A DNA stretch of 64,000 bases from an uncultured Holophagaceae bacterium. GTDB lineage: Bacteria > Acidobacteriota > Holophagae > Holophagales > Holophagaceae. The notes beneath the pieces are model-generated. The model was not told the origin of the DNA and did no database searches. It saw only the letters and a list, made by a program, of their open reading frames with translations. Position numbers and translations under genes: made by a program. The DNA lies in the NCBI GenBank assembly GCA_903913215.1, contig CAIWKE010000002.1, positions 186,001 through 250,000 of the forward strand, in the 5' to 3' direction. This document shows, one piece after another, positions 35,926 through 44,812 of this stretch; the first letter of the stretch is position 1; each line of letters starts with the position of its first letter.

Positions 35926-36437
35926 TGCCCGACCCCGAAGATAGATCTCCGCGCCGCCCCTCTGTTCACTGGACCATCCCGACCTTCCTCGCCCTCCAGG
36001 TGGGCCTGCTGTGGCTCCTGGGGGCCCAACTCCACCAGCAGAACCAGGTCCTCATGGAACTGCGGGAGGAGGTCCACAACCTGGCCGAAGCCATCGATAC
36101 GGAGCCCTCCGCCGACACCACCACCGAGGACAATGGCGCCGTGCCGGCGGCTTTCCTGCGGGAAGAGCCCCCCCAGAAGGCCGCCGTGCTGGGCGCCGAT
36201 GAGGAGGAGCAGGCCCCGGTGCGGGAGCTGAAGGCTTCCCGCGAATCCGCACAAAAGGCCATCAAGGAAGCCCAGGAGGCCCGGTCCAAGTTGTCCATCA
36301 CGGAGAACATCCGCAAGGCCGAGGAGGCCAAGAAGCTCGACGCCGCCCACCAAACCTGGCAAAAGTGGTCCCTGGGCGCGGCGGCCCTGGTGTTCGTGGC
36401 CCTGATCTTTCGCGCCGTGCTGCGTCGGCGGGCCTGA
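35925..36437 (+). CDS. Two-membrane-segment coiled-coil protein, unknown
   Basis: 170 residues. A membrane segment near residues 17-36 (IPTFLALQVGLLWLLGAQL) is followed by a coiled region (HQQNQVLMELREEVHNLAEAI), an acidic linker, a second long charged helix (about 95-140) and a second membrane segment (about 148-165) with a RRR tail. Both ends overlap neighbours by one base (TGATG), so it is made together with the PDZ-phosphatase and the SirB1-like protein. I do not recognise a family. It may scaffold or hold the phosphatase at the membrane; that is inference. Confidence 0.7.
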   Translation: MPDPEDRSPRRPSVHWTIPTFLALQVGLLWLLGAQLHQQNQVLMELREEVHNLAEAIDTEPSADTTTEDNGAVPAAFLREEPPQKAAVLGADEEEQAPVRELKASRESAQKAIKEAQEARSKLSITENIRKAEEAKKLDAAHQTWQKWSLGAAALVFVALIFRAVLRRRA

Positions 36438-37231
36438 TGTCCCTGTTTGAATACCTCCAGGCGGATCCTGAGTGCCGGAGCCTGGCCGAGGGGGCCGTCC
36501 ACGCCGTGGCCCCAGCCCTGGACGATCCCGACCCGGACCATGTGGCCATGCAATTGAACGAGTGGGCCTTCCAGCTGGCCGGACGCATGCCCCTGCCCTG
36601 GAACACCCACAAGGCCATCGACGCCCTGAATGAGCTGCTCTTTGTGGACATGGGCTTCCAGGGCGATCGAGAGACCTACGATGATCCCCTCAACGCCCTC
36701 CTTCCGGCTGTCATCGCCCGGCGCAAGGGCATTCCCATCACCCTCTCCATCCTCTGGGTGGACCTGGCCCGGCGCTTGGGCTTCGATGCCGTGGGCGTGA
36801 ACCTGCCTGGCCACTTCATCGCCGCCCTGCGCACGGACTTCGGCCTGCTCTGCTTTGACCCCTTCAATGGCGGTCGGGCCGTGGGCGAAGAGGACAGCGC
36901 GGGTCTGGTGAAGGCCACCACGGCGGGCCGGGTCACCTTCCAGCGGGACATGCTGAAGGCCGCCACGGGGCGGGAGACGCTCATCCGCTTGGTGCGCAAC
37001 CTGCACCTGCGCTTCCTGCACGCCGAAGATTGGGAGGAGGCCCTCTGGACCGCCACCCACCTCATCCTGCTGGACCCCGCCAATCCCCGCACGCACAAGG
37101 AGCGGGCCTACATCCACCTGCAGCGCAGCGAGGCCGGGCCGGCCCTCGTGGACCTCTGTGAAGCCCTGCGCCTGAGCCCTGATCCCGATCCCGAGATCCA
37201 GGCCTGGATGGCGCAACTGAAGACCACCTGA
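36437..37231 (+). CDS. SirB1/transglutaminase-like protein
   Basis: 264 residues from the ATG at 36437. The family core is seen in YDDPLNALLPAVIARRKGIPITLSILWVDLARRLG and VNLPGHFIAAL, with CFDPFNGG following. The last 80 residues form TPR-like helices (LHAEDWEEALWTATHLILLDPANPRTHKERAYIHLQ in two helical pairs). The catalytic Cys of true transglutaminases is not apparent, though a His in PGHF is kept. SirB1-type proteins are widespread and poorly understood. One-base overlap with the coiled-coil gene. Confidence 0.83.
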   Translation: MSLFEYLQADPECRSLAEGAVHAVAPALDDPDPDHVAMQLNEWAFQLAGRMPLPWNTHKAIDALNELLFVDMGFQGDRETYDDPLNALLPAVIARRKGIPITLSILWVDLARRLGFDAVGVNLPGHFIAALRTDFGLLCFDPFNGGRAVGEEDSAGLVKATTAGRVTFQRDMLKAATGRETLIRLVRNLHLRFLHAEDWEEALWTATHLILLDPANPRTHKERAYIHLQRSEAGPALVDLCEALRLSPDPDPEIQAWMAQLKTT

Positions 37232-37263
37232 GCTGTCGAACCAGTCCTGCAATAGAGGCACCC

Positions 37264-37848
37264 ATGGGTATGCGAATCATAGCCCTGCCCCTCGTCCTCC
37301 TGCTGCTTGCCTCAGCCTGTTCCAAGCCCAAGGTGGTCTACGAGGTGGACCCGGATTTCCCCAAGGCCAGCTTCCACACCCTGGCCCTGGATCCCCGGAA
37401 GGACTTGGTGATCATCCGCGAAGGGCTGCGTCCTCTGGACCCAGCGGGTTCGCGCCAGCTGGTGCTGGCCGAGCTGCGCAACCGGAACTACCAGGCAGTG
37501 CCCGCCCCGGAGGCGGATCTCTGGGTGACGGTGTTTCTGCTGGGGCGGTCAGCCGAACCTAGGGCCGAGGGCGCCAAACCGGGGGGTGGTGAGGGCGGTG
37601 GCCATCACGGTGGGAAGGGTGGCAAGGGTGGCAAGAGCGGCATGGAAGGCAGTCCCCAGGGTGGAGGCGGTTCCCTCGGTCTGACCCTCATCGTTCAGCT
37701 TCAGGACCGCCGGGGCGGCCATACGGTCTGGCAGGGCGAGCGCATCCTGGATGGCCGGGAGCAGGCCGCCGATGGCCGCCCCCTCAGCCTTGAAGCAGCC
37801 CTCCACGAACTTCTGCAGCCCTTGCCCGAGGCGGGCGGACGGCCCTGA
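37264..37848 (+). CDS. Putative lipoprotein, DUF4136-like, with glycine/histidine-rich insert
   Basis: 194 residues from the ATG at 37264 (GAGG five bases upstream). A lipoprotein-type signal ends at LLASACSK. DFPKASFHTLALDP and LVLAELRNRNYQAVPAPEADLWVTVFL resemble the DUF4136 fold. A low-complexity loop GGGEGGGHHGGKGGKGGKSG interrupts it near residues 107-125 and could bind metal. It ends before a perfect two-sided terminator. It may belong to the upstream operon, 32 bases away. Confidence 0.72.
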   Translation: MGMRIIALPLVLLLLASACSKPKVVYEVDPDFPKASFHTLALDPRKDLVIIREGLRPLDPAGSRQLVLAELRNRNYQAVPAPEADLWVTVFLLGRSAEPRAEGAKPGGGEGGGHHGGKGGKGGKSGMEGSPQGGGGSLGLTLIVQLQDRRGGHTVWQGERILDGREQAADGRPLSLEAALHELLQPLPEAGGRP

Positions 37849-37865
37849 CAAACAGGAATCCGACC

Positions 37866-37899
37866 AAGAAATCGGGGGCCCAAAGGCCCCCGATTTCTT
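37866..37899. terminator. Perfect two-sided terminator between the lipoprotein gene and maeB
   Basis: Fifteen-base perfect arms (37866-37880 and 37885-37899) enclose the loop CAAA. The arm contains ATCGGGGGCC. It carries A-rich and T-rich flanks so it works for both converging genes. Confidence 0.85.
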
Positions 37900-37919
37900 T
37901 TGCAGACAACTTCTGGTGA

Positions 37920-40175
37920 CTACTTCTTCTGCTGCGCCTCGACGACGGTGAGGGCCGTGAGGTGGATGATGTCGTTCAGGTCACTGTGCCGCTGCAGGAC
38001 GTGGACGGGAGCCGCCATGCCGCAGGTGATGGGGCCGATGACCTCGGCGTTCGCCAACCGCTGCACCAGCTTGTAGCCGATGTTGCCGCTGGTGAGGTCG
38101 GGGAAGATCAGCACATTCGGGCCGCCGGGCAGGTCCACCCAGGGGTAGTTCTCGGCCAGGATGCCTTCGCCCAGGGCGGTGTCGGCCTGCATTTCGCCGT
38201 CGCACTTGAGCTCGGGACGGGCCGCCTTGACCAGCTGGGTGGCCTTCTGGACCTTGCGGACCAGGGGATGCTCGACACTGCCGAAGGTGGAGAAGGAGAG
38301 CATCGCCACCTTGGGTTCCATGCCGAAGGTGTTCTTCACCAGGTCCGCGGTGAGGAGGGCGATTTCCGCCAGTTCCTCACTATTGGGCTCGATGTTCATG
38401 GTGGTGTCGGCGAAGAACAGGACGCGGTTCTTCAGGACCATGGTGTAGACACCGCAGACGCGCTTGACACCCTTCCTGGTGCCGATCACTTCCAGGCAGG
38501 GCCGGATGGTGTCGGGGTAGTACATCGTCAGGCCGGCGATGAGGCCATCGGCCTTGCCCATGCTGCACATCAGGGCGCCGAAGTAGATGCGCTCCTGGAC
38601 CTTGCGGCTGGCCTCGAAGCGGGTGACGCCGCGGCGGTTGCGCAGCTTCCAGAAGGCGTCCTCAGCCTCCTTGCGCCACGAGACCGTGCTGGGATCCAAG
38701 ATCTCGATGCCCGTAAGATCGATGCCGTGCTCAGAGGCGATGCCGCTGATCTCACCGGCATGGCCCAGGAGGATGGGCTTGCAGATGCCCTCGTCAGCCA
38801 TGTGGGCGGCGGCCTGGAGGATCAGGGGATGGTCGCCTTCGGGGAAGACCACGCGCTTGGGGTCATCCTTGGCGCGGTTGACCACGCTGCGGATCACGTC
38901 CTTGCTGCGGCCCTGGAGGCCTTCCAGGTGCTCGACGTAGGCCTGCATGTTGGCGATGGGCTTCTTGGCCACACCGGAATCCATGGCGGCCTGGGCCACA
39001 GCCGGAGCCACCCACAGGAGCACGCGGGGATCGAAGGGCTTGGGGATGATGTACTCGGCGCCGAAGGTGAACATCTGGCCCTGGTAGGCCTTCACGACGG
39101 AATCGGGCACTTCCTCCTTGGCCAGGGCCGCCAGGGCCTTGGCGGCCGCCAGCTTCATGGGCTCATTGATCTCGGAGGCGCGGACATCCAGCGCGCCGCG
39201 GAAGATGAACGGGAAGCCCAGGACGTTGTTCACCTGGTTGGGATAGTCACTGCGCCCGGTGGCCATGATGATGTCATCGCGGGTGGCCTTGGCGGTGGGG
39301 TAGTCGATCTCGGGATCGGGGTTGGCCATGGCGAAGACAATGGGGTTCTTGGCCATGGACAGGATCATCTCAGGCGTCAGGACGCCCTTGCTGGAGCAGC
39401 CCACGAACACATCGGCCCCGGCAATGATGTCGCCCAGGCTGCGGCAGGCAGACGGCTTGAGGAACTTCTCCTTGTAGACGTTCATGCCCTCGGTGCGGCC
39501 CTCGTAGACCAGGCCCTTGGTGTCGCAGAGCCACATGTTCTCGAGCTTGACGCCCGCCACGATCATCATGTTCGCGCAGGCGATGGCCGCGGCGCCAGCG
39601 CCGCTGAACACCACCTTCATGCTCTCCAGGGGCTTGCCGATCAGCTCGGAGGCGTTCATGAGCGCCGCAGTGCTGATGATGGCCGTGCCGTGCTGGTCAT
39701 CGTGGAAGACAGGAATGTTCATTTCCTTCTTGAGGCGGGTCTCGATCTCGAAGCACTCGGGGGCCTTGATGTCCTCAAGGTTGATGCCGCCAAAGGTGGG
39801 CTCCAGGGCCTTGACCACCTGACAGAACCGATCGATGTCCAGCTCATTCACTTCGATGTCGAACACGTCGATGTCGGCGAAGCGCTTGAAGAGCACGCCC
39901 TTGCCTTCCATGACGGGCTTGCCTGCCAGGGCACCGATGTTGCCCAGACCCAGCACGGCGGTGCCATTGGAGATCACAGCCACCAGGTTGCCCTTGGCGG
40001 TGTATTCGTAGGCCAGCTCAGGATCCTTCTCGATGGCCAGACAGGGCTCAGCCACTCCAGGAGTGTAGGCATTGGAGAGATCTCGAGCCGTGGAGCACGG
40101 CTTCGAGGGCACAACTTCAATCTTTCCTTTTCGCCCCTGCGAATGGTAATCGAGGGCTTCCTGCTTACGTTTCAT
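37920..40175 (-). CDS. maeB: NADP-dependent malic enzyme with phosphotransacetylase-like domain
   Basis: 751 residues from the ATG at 40175, with AGGAG seven bases upstream; a GTG six bases earlier abuts that site. The N-terminal 430 residues are malic enzyme ([46 protein letters not shown]). The C-terminal 320 residues resemble phosphotransacetylase ([28 protein letters not shown]) but are usually regulatory in MaeB. It turns malate to pyruvate and CO2, making NADPH. The length is that of E. coli MaeB. It faces the lipoprotein gene and diverges from the gene at 40355. Confidence 0.93.
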   Translation of the reverse strand: MKRKQEALDYHSQGRKGKIEVVPSKPCSTARDLSNAYTPGVAEPCLAIEKDPELAYEYTAKGNLVAVISNGTAVLGLGNIGALAGKPVMEGKGVLFKRFADIDVFDIEVNELDIDRFCQVVKALEPTFGGINLEDIKAPECFEIETRLKKEMNIPVFHDDQHGTAIISTAALMNASELIGKPLESMKVVFSGAGAAAIACANMMIVAGVKLENMWLCDTKGLVYEGRTEGMNVYKEKFLKPSACRSLGDIIAGADVFVGCSSKGVLTPEMILSMAKNPIVFAMANPDPEIDYPTAKATRDDIIMATGRSDYPNQVNNVLGFPFIFRGALDVRASEINEPMKLAAAKALAALAKEEVPDSVVKAYQGQMFTFGAEYIIPKPFDPRVLLWVAPAVAQAAMDSGVAKKPIANMQAYVEHLEGLQGRSKDVIRSVVNRAKDDPKRVVFPEGDHPLILQAAAHMADEGICKPILLGHAGEISGIASEHGIDLTGIEILDPSTVSWRKEAEDAFWKLRNRRGVTRFEASRKVQERIYFGALMCSMGKADGLIAGLTMYYPDTIRPCLEVIGTRKGVKRVCGVYTMVLKNRVLFFADTTMNIEPNSEELAEIALLTADLVKNTFGMEPKVAMLSFSTFGSVEHPLVRKVQKATQLVKAARPELKCDGEMQADTALGEGILAENYPWVDLPGGPNVLIFPDLTSGNIGYKLVQRLANAEVIGPITCGMAAPVHVLQRHSDLNDIIHLTALTVVEAQQKK

Positions 40176-40354
40176 GGCCACACTCCTCGGTTTGAGTGCC
40201 CTGATTTTGGGCTGAATGACCTCAGCTTACACCTCGTCATTTGATTTCTTGCCTGGAAGGTCATCAAAGCCCACCTTTGTTGCAGCCGTCACACCGTTCC
40301 CTTTCCGAAGTGGCAAGCGGAGAGTAGGCTCCATCCAACGAACCTGGAGGTTTC

Positions 40355-40903
40355 ATGCGCCTGTTGCCGCTCCTGCTGCCCTGCCTGCTGGTCCTTCCAC
40401 TGACCGCCCAAAAGGCCAAGACCCCCCCCAAGGCTGCCGCGCCCACCAAGGAGACCAAGGTGGACTGGGACGGGGAGTGGAGCCTCCATGCTGCCCAGAG
40501 CGATAAGATCGACGAGCAGATCGACGCCCACCTCAAGGACATGAACTTCGCCCTGAAGCTGTTCTGGAAGAAGAAGCTGCAGGCCGCCTGCAAGAGTTTC
40601 AGCAAACTGGACATCCTGGCCGGGGACAGCTTCTCCGTGACCATGGGCAGGGAGCGCCCCGTGGACACCCCGACGGATGGCACAGAAGCCGACTGGAAGC
40701 GCAGCGACGATGTGATGTTCAAGGCCACCCTCACCAAGGAGGGCCCGACCATGATCCAGACCCTGAGCGGCGACGGCTACACGCTGAAGCACCTGTTCTC
40801 CATGCGCAAGGACGGCAACTCCCTGGCCCTCCAGGTCACTTACAGCCATCCCAAGCTGGACAATCCGTTCAGTTATAAGCTTGTTTTCAAACGGAATGAC
40901 TAG
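40355..40903 (+). CDS. Small secreted protein of unknown function
   Basis: 182 residues, ATG at 40355 with GGAGG four bases upstream. A signal peptide ends near LPLTAQ, then a lysine/proline linker. The remaining 145 residues look like one folded domain: DWDGEWSLHAAQSDKID at the start and LQVTYSHPKLDNPFSYKLVFKR at the end give a beta-barrel or lipocalin-like feel. No family recognised. A 27-nt palindrome follows the stop by four bases. Confidence 0.7.
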   Translation: MRLLPLLLPCLLVLPLTAQKAKTPPKAAAPTKETKVDWDGEWSLHAAQSDKIDEQIDAHLKDMNFALKLFWKKKLQAACKSFSKLDILAGDSFSVTMGRERPVDTPTDGTEADWKRSDDVMFKATLTKEGPTMIQTLSGDGYTLKHLFSMRKDGNSLALQVTYSHPKLDNPFSYKLVFKRND

Positions 40904-40907
40904 CAGG

Positions 40908-40934
40908 CTCGGAATCCGCTGCGCGGATTCCGAG
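40908..40934. repeat. 27-nt palindrome, copy 2
   Basis: A perfect 12-base stem (left arm CTCGGAATCCGC) with loop TGC, four bases after the stop of the secreted-protein gene. It is the same element as at 23976-24002, with one stem pair changed on both arms so that pairing is kept. Confidence 0.75.
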
Positions 40935-40971
40935 ATAGGAAAAGAAGCAGGTGGGTGGGCAGACTGGAGGG

Positions 40972-41943
40972 ATGCTTCAACTGGCCCAACCCCCTCTGCC
41001 CTGCCGCCCGCCCTGGTGGGCCCGGGGCGGACATCTGCAGACCATCCTGGGCAACTACCTGCCCGGGGAGGAGCCTGCCTTTCCTTCGGAACCGTTCAGG
41101 ATCTCCCTGCCGGATGGGGATCAGCTCGCGGGGCACCACTACCCGGGCGAAACCAAGGTGCTGGTGCTGGTCTTCCATGGCCTGGGGGGCGATGACCAGG
41201 CCCACTATGTGCGCCGCACGGTGAGCCTGGCGCGGGCACAGGGCCACCATGTCTGGACCCTGAACCACCGGGGTTGCGGCACAGGCCGGGGTCTGGCCAC
41301 GAAGCCCTACCACAGTGGCTCTGGGGACGATCTGGGGACCGCCTTCGCCGCGGCCCGGGAGCAACACCCGGACCTGCGCCAACTGGCCGTGGGCTATTCC
41401 CTCTCAGCCAATGCCCTCCTGCTCAACCTGGGCCAAGGCCTGCCGTCGCCCACAGCCCAGCCCGATGCGGCCATCGCCGTGAACCCGCCCGCAGACCTGG
41501 GCGCTTGCTCCGCGGCCATCCACCACGGGATCAACCGCCTCTATGAGCTGCGCTTCATCCGCCGCTGCCGGGCCGCCATTCGGCAGCGGGTGGAGGACGG
41601 CCTCATCGAGGATGTATTCCCCACCTGGCCGACCATGAGCCTGCGCCAGTTCGACGAGGCCTACACCGCCAGGGCCGGGGGCTTCAGGGATGCGGACGAC
41701 TACTACGCCCGCTGCTCCGCCCGCCACCACCTGGCAAAGATCACCGTCCCCACGGTGCTGCTCATGGCCCAGGACGACCCCTTCATCCCCTGGCATCATG
41801 CGGTAGAGGCCAAGCCTTCCGCTGCGGTCCACCTGCACCTGGAGCCCTGCGGCGGCCACATGGGCTATCTCAGCCGTGACCTGCCCGGCCACCGTTGGCT
41901 TCCTTACGCGGTGGCCCACTACGCGCAGGAACTATTGAAGTAG
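40972..41943 (+). CDS. Alpha/beta hydrolase, YheT family
   Basis: About 323 residues from the ATG at 40972; a GTG at 40951 is a fair alternative because GGAGG stands too close to the ATG. The family mark GGHLQTI is near residue 20. The nucleophile is Ser143 in VGYSLSANALLLNLG, the acid is in AQDDPFIP, and the His is in CGGHMGYLS. The oxyanion strand is VFHGLGGDD. Members are presumed esterases of unknown substrate. It converges on the repeat-protein gene with 8 bases between. Confidence 0.85.
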   Translation: MLQLAQPPLPCRPPWWARGGHLQTILGNYLPGEEPAFPSEPFRISLPDGDQLAGHHYPGETKVLVLVFHGLGGDDQAHYVRRTVSLARAQGHHVWTLNHRGCGTGRGLATKPYHSGSGDDLGTAFAAAREQHPDLRQLAVGYSLSANALLLNLGQGLPSPTAQPDAAIAVNPPADLGACSAAIHHGINRLYELRFIRRCRAAIRQRVEDGLIEDVFPTWPTMSLRQFDEAYTARAGGFRDADDYYARCSARHHLAKITVPTVLLMAQDDPFIPWHHAVEAKPSAAVHLHLEPCGGHMGYLSRDLPGHRWLPYAVAHYAQELLK

Positions 41944-41951
41944 GCGTCAAA

Positions 41952-43208
41952 TCACCGGGTCTCGACCAACACCAAGGCACGGTCCCGGCCCACTCCCTGG
42001 GTCCAGAGGGCCGAGGCCCCATTGGGGCAAAGTTTGAGGAGCGGCGCGGAGCAGACCCGAGCCGAGGGGGGTACCAGCCGCTCCGAGGGCGACCAGCCCT
42101 GGCGGCGGAGGCGGGCCGACACCCAGTCCCCTTCGGCACTCCGATGCACAGTCAGCAACCCCGCCTGGCCGTCTGCACCGAGGTCCAGGGCGAACTCCCG
42201 CACCGGCTCGTGGCCCAGGTCCAGGCACTCGACCCCTGGCGCCCAGTGGCCGCCCTCGAAGCCCTTGCTGAGCAACCGGGTGGCCCCGCGCTCCTCCGCC
42301 TGGCACCAGGCCGCCAGGGCCTGGCCCGAGCCTGACATCACAAGGCGCGTCTGGGTGATGGCGTGGGCCGTGCAAAGGATTTCCGGCTCGGTCCATTCGC
42401 AGCGGCCCCCATCGTAATGGCTGGCCTGAACGGAACTGCGCTGACCATAGGGGGAGTGGACCCAGATCGCCAGGGCATTCCCCGCGTCATCCATGGCCAC
42501 GCGGTGGGCATGGGTCGACTGGTTCACCACGGGCACCGGTCGATCCGACCAGATGCCTTCCGAAGGCCAGTAGTGGCAGGCCACGAGCCCTGCTTCGGCG
42601 TCGCTGTCCGTCTCCCAGAGCACCATGGCGTGCTCCCGGTGGTTCACGGCGATGCGCGGTTCCACCGTGGGCGTCGAAGGCAGGCCCACGCGCGTGGGCT
42701 TCCCACCCCAGGCCGCAGTCCGGGTGTCGTAATTGAGCGCCATCACTTCCAGCAACCCCTCCCTTGCCTGCAGCCAGACCACCAGGGCATTCCCCCGCCG
42801 GTCGACGGCCGCCTGGAGGTATTGGATGCTTCCCTCCGTGCTGAACAACAGATGCGCTGGGCCCCGGCCCGCCCCCACCACCTGCCCGTACAGACACAGG
42901 GCCCCCGGTGCCCCGGTCCGCCATAGGGCCAGGCCATGCCCCTCGGCGTTCATGAGGATTTGAGGTGTGCTGCCCTCTCCCAGAGGCAGTCGGACCGAGG
43001 CCCTGGCGAAGTGTGGACCGACAGACTTGGTCCAAAGGCTCCCGCCATTTTCCCAGAGGGCGGTCCCGTGGCCACGGCCATCCAACGCGACGCAGGCTTC
43101 GCCCAGGGGGCCCCGATCCAGCATCACGGGATCGCGCCAAAGCGGCTCAGAGTCTCGCGAATGCGGCAGGAGTCGCTCGGCGAAGCGCCGGAGGTTGTCC
43201 ATAGCCAT
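41952..43208 (-). CDS. Repeat protein, probable beta-propeller, unknown function
   Basis: 418 residues from the ATG at 43208 (a second ATG is two codons on). At least seven repeats end in a shared pattern of small residue, Ala-Leu/Val and Trp: GHGTALWENG, GHGLALWRTG, GNALVVWLQA, EHAMVLWETD, GNALAIWVHS, GQALAAWCQA and GASALWTQG. They occur about every 50-55 residues. This suggests a six- to eight-bladed propeller. No signal peptide or membrane segment is seen, so it may be cytoplasmic, which is unusual for such a protein. GGAGGTGGGG lies upstream of the start. I do not recognise a named family. Confidence 0.7.
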   Translation of the reverse strand: MAMDNLRRFAERLLPHSRDSEPLWRDPVMLDRGPLGEACVALDGRGHGTALWENGGSLWTKSVGPHFARASVRLPLGEGSTPQILMNAEGHGLALWRTGAPGALCLYGQVVGAGRGPAHLLFSTEGSIQYLQAAVDRRGNALVVWLQAREGLLEVMALNYDTRTAAWGGKPTRVGLPSTPTVEPRIAVNHREHAMVLWETDSDAEAGLVACHYWPSEGIWSDRPVPVVNQSTHAHRVAMDDAGNALAIWVHSPYGQRSSVQASHYDGGRCEWTEPEILCTAHAITQTRLVMSGSGQALAAWCQAEERGATRLLSKGFEGGHWAPGVECLDLGHEPVREFALDLGADGQAGLLTVHRSAEGDWVSARLRRQGWSPSERLVPPSARVCSAPLLKLCPNGASALWTQGVGRDRALVLVETR

Positions 43209-43343
43209 GAGACCCCCCACCTCCCAGGGTCGCAAAGAATGAGAGCCCCCGGGTTGCATTTGAAAATGAAACCAGCCGAGCCGCCAGATCACCGCATCGG
43301 AAGCAAGCAGAATAATAGGTAATAATCGTTATTGAAACACTAT

Positions 43344-44483
43344 TTATTTATTTTTTCGAAGAGCTGGAACCAACGCCGAAACCGCCTCCACCACCCGATC
43401 GATCTGCGCGCCCGTGGTCCCCTGCCCCAGACTGAAGCGCACGGTGCCCTGGGCGTAGGCGGGGGCAGCGCCCATGGCGCGCAGCACGTGGCTGGGCTCC
43501 CGCATGCCGGTGCTGCAGGCGCTGCCCGTGGAGACGCAGATGCCAAGGTCGGCCAGCTTGAGCTGCAGAGCCTCGCCTTCGAGGCCCGCAAAGCCCACGA
43601 GGGCGGTATTGGGCAGGCGCTCCGCGCCGCCGCCGTGAATGTGGAGGTCCGGCACCTGGGCCTGGAGGCGGGCTTCAAAGACATCGCGCAAGTCGCGCAC
43701 ACGCGCCATCTCGGGCAGCCGGGCCAGGGCCAGCTCCGCGGCCTTGCCCAGGCCCACCAGGCCCGGCACGTTCTCCGTGCCGCCCCGCCGTCCCCGCTCC
43801 TGGGAGCCGCCCAGCATCAGCGGCTTGAGGCGCACGCCGCGCCGGATCATGAGCAGACCCGTGCCCTTGGGGCCGTGGAATTTGTGTCCGCTGAGGCAAA
43901 GCAGGTCAGCGCCCCAGGCAGCAGCATCGACAGGAACCTTGCCCATGGCCTGGGTGGCGTCCACCAGGAAGAGGGCGCCTTTAGCCTTGGCGATTTTGGC
44001 GGCCTCAGCCACAGGGAAGAGAACGCCCGTCTCGTTGTTGGCGGCCATGACGCAGACCAGGGCTGTGTCGGCGCGGACTGCCGCCTCCAGAGCCTGGAGA
44101 TCCAGGCGCCCTTCGGCGTCCACACCCACATCCGTGACCTCACCACCCTGGGCCCGCCACCAGAGCAGCAGGGCCCGTACGGCTGGATGCTCCACGGTTG
44201 TCGTGACCAGATGGCGCTTTGTGGGGAAGGCTTCCCAGACACCCCGGAAAACGTGGTTGAGGCTCTCCGTGCCGCCGGAACTGAAGACGATCTCGGCCGG
44301 GGTGCAGCCCACCAGGGCCGCCACCTGCTCCCGCGCCACCACCACGGCGCCATCGGACAGATGCCCCAGCGCATAGGCCGAGCTGGCATTGCCGAAGCGC
44401 TCCGCGAACCAGGGCAGCATGGCCTCCAGAGCCTCCGGAGCCAGGGGGGTCGTGGCGTTGTGGTCGAGGTAGATGAGGTCCAT
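43344..44483 (-). CDS. Cysteine desulfurase, NifS/IscS family
   Basis: 379 residues. PLP-binding Lys201 is in LSGHKFHGPKG, with His99 (VEHP) and the NATTPL opening. The catalytic loop Cys322 is in STGSACSTG. It takes sulfur from cysteine for Fe-S clusters or thiolated tRNA. The short loop spacing resembles the IscS/NifS group rather than SufS. No iscU, iscR or mnmA is beside it, so the user of the sulfur is unknown. Confidence 0.92.
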   Translation of the reverse strand: MDLIYLDHNATTPLAPEALEAMLPWFAERFGNASSAYALGHLSDGAVVVAREQVAALVGCTPAEIVFSSGGTESLNHVFRGVWEAFPTKRHLVTTTVEHPAVRALLLWWRAQGGEVTDVGVDAEGRLDLQALEAAVRADTALVCVMAANNETGVLFPVAEAAKIAKAKGALFLVDATQAMGKVPVDAAAWGADLLCLSGHKFHGPKGTGLLMIRRGVRLKPLMLGGSQERGRRGGTENVPGLVGLGKAAELALARLPEMARVRDLRDVFEARLQAQVPDLHIHGGGAERLPNTALVGFAGLEGEALQLKLADLGICVSTGSACSTGMREPSHVLRAMGAAPAYAQGTVRFSLGQGTTGAQIDRVVEAVSALVPALRKNK

Positions 44484-44619
44484 GCCCTATCTTGGCCGAG
44501 CTGCGGTGGTTCAGATGGGGGATTTCGAGGGACGGGAGCTCAGCGCTTTGGGGGATGGCGCAGGATCAGGGGCTTGGAGGTTAGGAACTTGTAGGTGGGC
44601 TGATCCGCCCAGGTTGCGC

Positions 44620-44787
44620 CTAGGCCTTCTTCGGCCTGGCCTTGGACTTGGAACTCAGCTCGGACACCACCGTTTTGGGATCGATCTCCGGCAGCTCGGC
44701 CCCCAGCTTCAAGATGGTCTTCTCCGTCTTCTTCCGCTTTTCGGCTTCGCGCTTCTGCTTGTCGACTTGTGCCCTGGTCTTGACCAC
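44620..44787 (-). CDS. Small lysine-rich protein, unknown
   Basis: 55 residues from a GTG at 44787 with AAGGA five bases upstream. It is highly basic at both ends (KQKREAEKRKKTEK and SKSKARPKKA) around a short conserved-looking core, ILKLGAELPEIDPKTVVSEL. It follows the 139-residue gene by 25 bases on the same strand. It is short, so its reality rests on the ribosome site, on codon use and on its place. It may bind nucleic acid. Confidence 0.5.
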   Translation of the reverse strand: MVKTRAQVDKQKREAEKRKKTEKTILKLGAELPEIDPKTVVSELSSKSKARPKKA

Positions 44788-44812
44788 TGGATTCCTTTCG
44801 ATGATGAGTTGC

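Noticed and set aside
37962-40244. A 760-codon open frame antisense to maeB
   Set aside because: It is the mirror frame of a well-supported enzyme; its translation is His/Gly/Leu/Asp-rich with no domains, as expected from GC-rich codon bias.
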